Assembly: GCA_025765595.1 (NCBI GenBank)
Contig: JAIVFH010000217.1
Location: forward strand, 1-48,498
DNA from: Obelidium mucronatum
Lineage: Eukaryota > Chytridiomycota > Chytridiomycetes > Chytridiales > Chytriomycetaceae
DNA: 48,498 bases
Direction: 5' to 3'
Position 1 is the first letter of the stretch; each line of letters opens with the position of its first letter. Of the stretch, positions 43,535-48,498 are shown in pieces. The notes beneath the pieces were generated by a model. That model saw nothing but the letters and a program-made list of their open reading frames with translations, made no database searches and was not told the origin of the DNA. The translations under genes were made by a program, and so were the position numbers.

Positions 43535-44382
43535 ATGCAAAGACTGGCAACAACAACAACTCTCGTTCAAAGCCAGTTGATCCGCAACCGTATCACCGCG
43601 CCAGCTTCTCTGAGAGCATGCGCCATCTTCAGATCTTCTCCGGTACTGTCCCAGACCAACCGCCTCAGCTGTGGTTTCCGCTTCGCATCCACCACCACAA
43701 CGTCGAAAACCGTCTCCCAATCGCAACCTGAAGCATCGAAACTATCATGGACTGAATACTTTGGCCACAAAAAGCAAAGCCGGAACTATGAATTGGGGCT
43801 CTCGGCAGTCACTGGAGTTACATCGTTTTTCGCTGGATCCTATTATTTCATGGCCGTGAAGGAATTTGATCCAACGGAGCTCGTGTTTGGCGTTATGGAT
43901 GCTTCTATTGCGTATAGCATGGGTGCATTATGTGTGGGTCTTGCTGGGGGTGTTGCGGGAGTCTTTTTGGGCGGCGCCTTGTGGCGAGGAACAGCAAAGC
44001 CGTGAGTTCAAAAAAAAAAACAGAATGGTTGATTTGGAACGATAAAACTAAAAGATCTGCTTTTCTTTTTCCACCTAGAAACATTCTAGCCTCGATTGAT
44101 CGAATGGATGCAGAGTTTTTTGAAAGAGTCAAGAAATTCAGACCACAAGGACAGTTACGACTTTCTCTGCAGAATCCCATGCCCGATTATTATGCAGAAA
44201 GTGTAAAGAGTGTTCAGGGATACAGGGCCTGGCTTAAAAAGCAACGCGATGTACGTTTTTCTTTTTTGGACGTCGTTGTTTTTATTCTTTTCGAAGTTTA
44301 TCGTTCCTAATTTTTCGCACAGTATCGCATCAAAACGGAAGGATTCAAGGCTATGAGATCCATCAAAAGAAAGCAGCATTAA
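43535..44382 (+). CDS. PAM17: Presequence translocase motor subunit Pam17
   Basis: Fungal mitochondrial inner-membrane protein of the TIM23 import motor. The first 60 residues are rich in R, S and T and lack acidic residues, as in a matrix-targeting signal. The conserved part is LSWTEYFGHKKQSRNYELGL, two membrane spans (VTGVTSFFAGSYYFMAV and ALCVGLAGGVAGVFLGGALW) with EFDPTELVFGVMD between them, then NILASIDRMDAEFFERVKKF, NPMPDYYAESVKSVQGYRAW and a short last exon YRIKTEGFKAMRSIKRKQH. Two GT-AG introns, no frame break. Confidence 0.92.
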
Positions 44383-44440
44383 AAAGTGGAAAACGATAGT
44401 TCAATTAATCAACGAATAAAACTCAATCGATCCCGCAAAA

Positions 44441-46446
44441 TTACACTTTTGGCTTTCGAATTCTCAAGGCAATGTAAAACGCGATACGAAATCCCACTAT
44501 GAGAGCCACCAAACACACACCAGACTTCCAATACGAAAAGTCATCATATCCATAATTCTTCAAAACATCCAATCCAGTGAAACTGCAAGACTCAGGCTCC
44601 AAACTGGAAGGAATTGCACAATAACACGGAGAATTTCCATTATTAACCTTGTCGCATCTGAATTCCAACCCATCGAATTCATTTCCAACAAACGCTCTCC
44701 AAGCCCATTTCTGATAATTCCAAGACGTAAAGCCGTACTTCCAGAAACTTGGAATATTCTCACGTACAAGGAATCCATGTGTAACCATGGAAACACCGTT
44801 GAATAAGGCTGCGAGCGTCAATGATACGACAAAATTCGGAAATACTGCCGCAATCAACACAGTTACAGACTCAGCAACGTACAGAGTCAACCACATGAAA
44901 GTTGTGAAAATGAAAAAGCGATCCGAACCACTATGCAGCCCAGCCATAAAGTACAGCGGCAACGAAAATCCCAAAGACAGCATAAACACAAATGGCATTG
45001 AAATAATTGTGTTTGAAATGACATAGGCAGCTACAGAATAAGATCGATTCATTCTTTCACGGTAAAACACTTGTCGATCTTCCAAGATGGCTGGAATTCC
45101 TGCGACAGACATGAACGCCAGGAATCCGACACTCAAAAATACCGCCATAAATCGAGGTTGTACGCTGTTTTGAGTGAGATCAAGTTGCCACCATGTCGTT
45201 CCCATCAATACGGCCATCGCAATATAAAGTGCCATGCGAACCCAGAATAACAAGATGTTCTTGATGGCATTACTGAAATTGCGACGTGTAAGTATAAGCA
45301 CTTGTTCAAGCAGGGACCGCGCGTAGTCGTTCCTGCGTGTGAATACAATTGCCTCTGTCAAAAAAGACTCAGCTCTTTTCAATTCAAGGTCCACGTCATT
45401 GATGGCTTCCGACCGTTCTGCAGAGCTATTCCAAGAAGTTATAAAATTGGAGATTCGATTACTTGCTTCTTGTTCGTTTCCGAGAAAGTCAACATTGATT
45501 GCTGTTGATGTGGTGTATTTATTAAAAACAACTGGAAAGAATCATTCAACACTTACAATCCAAAACGGCATCCGGAATATTCATATACATTGGAATTTCA
45601 TAACCAATCTTTTTGAAATACTCAACTTCGGCGCCATCATTCTTCCCGAAATAGACAGTTTCTCCACGAACTAAAAATAGCACCTTATCAAACAACCGAT
45701 ACGTGCTAGGACTCGGTTGATGAATACTACAGACTACAGGACATTGATTCCTGCGAGCAAGCGTCTTGATTGTCTCCATCACATTGAAGGACGCAGAGCT
45801 GTCTAACCCAGAAGTCGGTTCATCCAAGAAGATGACTTTCGGCTCTTTCACCAACTGAACAGCTATGGAAAGTCGCCGCTTTTCACCGCCAGAAATACCT
45901 CGTGAAAAAGGATCACCGATTGCTGAGTTTGCACATTTGACGAGACCAAACTGCGTCAACAAGTCTTGAACTTTGTGGTCCTTGTCAGAGTTTGTCATTG
46001 CCGGGAGGTTGAGTTCAACGGCCCAGCGTAGCGTTTCTCGGACCGTGAAACAGCCAATCAAAGAGTCATCTTGCGTTACGTACGATGAATACTTTTTCAT
46101 GGGGCGTTCAGTACCGTTCAAGAGAACTCTTCCTTTTGTGGTGCCGGCTTTTCGGCCAGCAATTACATCCTTCAAAAGTAAGTATTCGCCGCTAATCAGC
46201 TAAAATTGTTGATTCTGTCGATAGAAGACTTGCCAGAAATGTAGACTTCCCAGCACCCGATGGTCCCAAAACAGCAAGGACCTCTCCCGGCTTCAATGAG
46301 CCAGTAAGTCCATCAAGAACCGCGCGAGATTCATTTGACGTTTTGTCTTTGATGGTATATCCCAAATCCTTCCACGCTAACGTTAATCCAGTGTTCAAGG
46401 ATTCTGGTGTTCGTTCCAGAACATTCAGAACCGCGTTGCTTGTCAT
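44441..46446 (-). CDS. ABCG-type half-transporter
   Basis: ATP-driven exporter with the ABC domain before one membrane domain. ABC motifs: Walker A GPSGAGKST, then CFTVRETLRWAVELNLP, signature ISGGEKRRLSIAVQLV, Walker B VIFLDEPTSGLDS and the H-loop SIHQPS. The membrane domain has about six spans (VRMALYIAMAVLMGTTW, FMAVFLSVGFLAFMSVAGIP, VFMLSLGFSLPLYFMAG, VFPNFVVSLTLAALFNGVS, VCLVALIVGFRIAFYIAL) and a Cys-rich outer loop (CDKVNNGNSPCYC). The Walker A exon ends STFL|gcaagt and joins DVIAGRKAG, so this intron has a GC donor. All exons join in phase. Substrate (lipid, sterol or drug) unknown. Confidence 0.9.
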
Positions 46447-46647
46447 TTTCCTTCTTTTTTTTTCTTGGTTGGAAGCAAGTTAACATACTTGACTTGGCTC
46501 GTTACTAGAAGTCGTAAGCCGGTTTCGGCGAATTTGATTGTGAGCGAACTTTGTTTAGCAGTCCATCCAAAAAAAAAAATAACCTTTCAAGGTGCCAAAA
46601 GACTACAATTATCTTTGAATTACAAAACGAACAACACAAAATCAGAC

Positions 46648-48498
46648 TCAAACAGGCACAGAAGATCTCCCCAACAGCATTTTCAACTCCTCCATCCTAG
46701 CTTCACGTCCTCTAGATCCGGCTCCTGCAGAACTACCACCACCAGCTCCAGTTGTCGCACCACCAAATGCATCCCCAATCAATCCTCTCTTGCGGTCTTG
46801 GATTTGCAAAACGCGTTCCTCCACAGTTCCTTTCATGACCAATCGAAAAACACTCACTTCTCGTTTCTGTCCTAATCTGTAACACCTATCCATTGCTTTT
46901 GGGGGAAACCAAAAAAAAAAAAGGTTTGTTCCATTAACATTTCCTTATCCCAAACACACAAATGCTAAAAAAAAAAAAAAAAAATTACAAAACAAACCTT
47001 GATTCTCCACACTTGCATTCCACCAAGGATCCAACAAGAAAACCAAATTCGCTTCCACAAGATTCAAACCAACACCCGCGCTTTTCAAAGTAGCCAAAAA
47101 CACATTACAATTCCCCATCTTGAACCGCTCGATCGCTGCGAAACCGCGCTTTTCGGGTCATGCTTCCATCAAATCTCACGTAGGTGATGCCGTGGTGTTG
47201 GAGAAACGGTTCAACGATATCAAGCATCTTGGACCATTGCGAAAAGACGATTGATTTCGTGCTGGGGTCTTTGGATATCGCGGTTGTCAAGAGTTCAAGA
47301 AGGGTGTCGATTTTCGCGCTTGGTTGGTGCTTCAGTTCTGGTGCAGCGGTGTCGCCAGTTGTATCGTCTGGGTTGTTCAGGTGCACAGATATTTCTTCCT
47401 GAGATTGACTACTCGCTTCCATTGATTCGTTAGAAACAGCAACCCCCTCCACCAGCCGGCAACTCCACCAAATCACCAACAGTAAGCCTCGCCCTACACA
47501 TTGGACAAGGGCTCCCCGCCTGAATCGAAATCACATCCTGTATACACTGGAAACAGAAAAAAGTGACCACATTGGGTAACAGTGGGTTTCGTCATGGAAT
47601 CCAAACACACGGCACAATCGTCTTCAAGGTGGGTCCCGCAGGATCCCGAGGAGGCGTTGGACGGCAGGGTCTTGCGGGTTCGTTTTCGCGGCTTGGAATG
47701 CGTCTTGTGCGGGTTTTTTCGAGGAAGTAGTTTCCGGTCCGCCGATGAGGGATGGGGTGGCAGCAGACTTGGCGGAGGCGGATTAGGATTTCGAGAATGT
47801 GGGCTGTTTCAACAACAAAAATCGAATTGTAAGATCACTTTTAGTTGCGTTGTGGGAATAAGCGGCCTGTACATACCATACGAAGAAGACCCATCCCCAG
47901 TAAACTCATCAAACCGTCTCTCAAACTCAGCATTCAAAGCCTTATACGCCTTCTCTTCTCCTTCATACTTGAAATCAATCGCATGAAGGTTATGTATTGC
48001 AAGGAGGTAAATCCAGAATAGCCACTCCATGAAACTTCATGGCCTTGTTACGTCGTAAACAACATTGACTCATGAAACAGTTTCCAACGTGTTTTTCCCA
48101 AGATCTGACGTGTTTTGCCGCAATGGCCGGGTCAAAAGGCGATTAAACCAGTCATGACTAAACAAAAAAATTAAGATCCCAACCCGTCCTTTCAGACTAC
48201 AAACTAACTCAACTCTGAAAACGGTGCAAACTTCATAAACCACATCAACGAATACAAATCCTCCACAGAGTTCTGGATCGGCGTCCCACTGACAACAACA
48301 TGGCGTTCCGATTCAAGGCAACAATCGCTCTTGTCTGTTTACTATTCCTGTTCCGGATCACATGTCCTTCATCCAACACGATCCGTCTCCATTGGATACC
48401 ATGAAGTCCCCTTTTGTAGCCCGTGTCGGCTTGGGCCAGCATTGTAGGTTGTGATGACGACATCAAAGTCGGCGAGGAACGCGGGTTTGGTGTTTCGG
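46648..48498 (-). CDS. SNF2 ATPase with embedded RING, RAD5/HLTF type, 5' part missing
   Basis: Only the C-terminal part lies in the window. Visible in order: [20 protein letters not shown] (DEGH box), [29 protein letters not shown], a RING finger ([31 protein letters not shown]), the helicase C block [20 protein letters not shown] with [14 protein letters not shown], then [13 protein letters not shown] sequence and [20 protein letters not shown] then [25 protein letters not shown] between the two helicase lobes is shared by Rad5, HLTF, Rad16 and Uls1; wording such as [15 protein letters not shown] and the final LKMLLG is closest to HLTF/Rad5. The HIRAN domain that would decide is outside. 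Two one-base insertions (six A at 47557-47562 and AAA at 47141-47143 on the + strand) break the frame. Confidence 0.82.

Overview
This window is nuclear DNA of a fungus that makes flagellated zoospores, most likely a chytrid (Chytridiomycota). The genes are compact, with many introns of about 45-100 nt, and neighbours lie only tens of bases apart. Fungus-typical proteins (PAM17, a DUF2458-like protein, a fused trehalose-6-phosphate synthase/phosphatase) sit beside DNAAF4, a dynein-arm assembly factor kept only by organisms with motile cilia. Crinkler-type (CRN) domains are also typical of chytrids. The genus cannot be read from the sequence.

Layout. 1-1 kb: a tandem repeat array with four copies of a 50-bp motif. 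1.1-11.7 kb: UBC13 (-), an F-box/ankyrin protein (+), AP-3 beta (+), FIS1 (-), a CRN N-terminal-only ORF (+), HOP2 (+), CSN5 (-) and MMS2 (+). 11.9-18.2 kb: TPS-TPP (+) and a long, partly disordered gene whose N-terminal part resembles the OB fold of the telomere protein TPP1/Tpz1 (+). 18.3-28.6 kb: two inverted copies of an F-box/TPR gene (left copy broken, right copy nearly intact) around ORMDL (+), DNAAF4 (-), an MCT-type MFS transporter (-) and a DUF2458-like gene (+). 28.6-39.1 kb: the mobile, fast-evolving part, with a 1.5-kb TIR element with TTA target duplications (PIF/Harbinger-like), a CRN/RHS-type P-loop NTPase gene with a 336-bp tandem duplication, and a complete Ty1/copia retrotransposon with apparently identical 200-bp LTRs inserted into a coding exon of a secreted protein gene. 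39.9-48.5 kb: RPL44/eL42 (-), a CHY-type zinc-finger protein (-), RPA43 (-), PAM17 (+), an ABCG half-transporter (-) and the 3' part of a SNF2-RING ATPase of the RAD5/HLTF type (-), cut by the window end.

How genes fit together. UBC13 and MMS2 form the K63-ubiquitin E2 heterodimer, and RAD5/HLTF proteins are its E3 partners in error-free DNA damage tolerance; all three types occur here. CSN5, the two F-box/TPR copies and the F-box/ankyrin protein belong to cullin-RING ubiquitin biology. No gene cluster for a metabolite is visible.

Quality caution. Several conserved genes need single-base corrections, often removal of one base in a short homopolymer, to restore the family sequence (UBC13, AP-3 beta, TPP module, MFS, SNF2-RING, F-box/TPR copy B). 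I read most of these as assembly errors rather than gene death. Exon structures were worked out by eye from splice signals and protein-family continuity.
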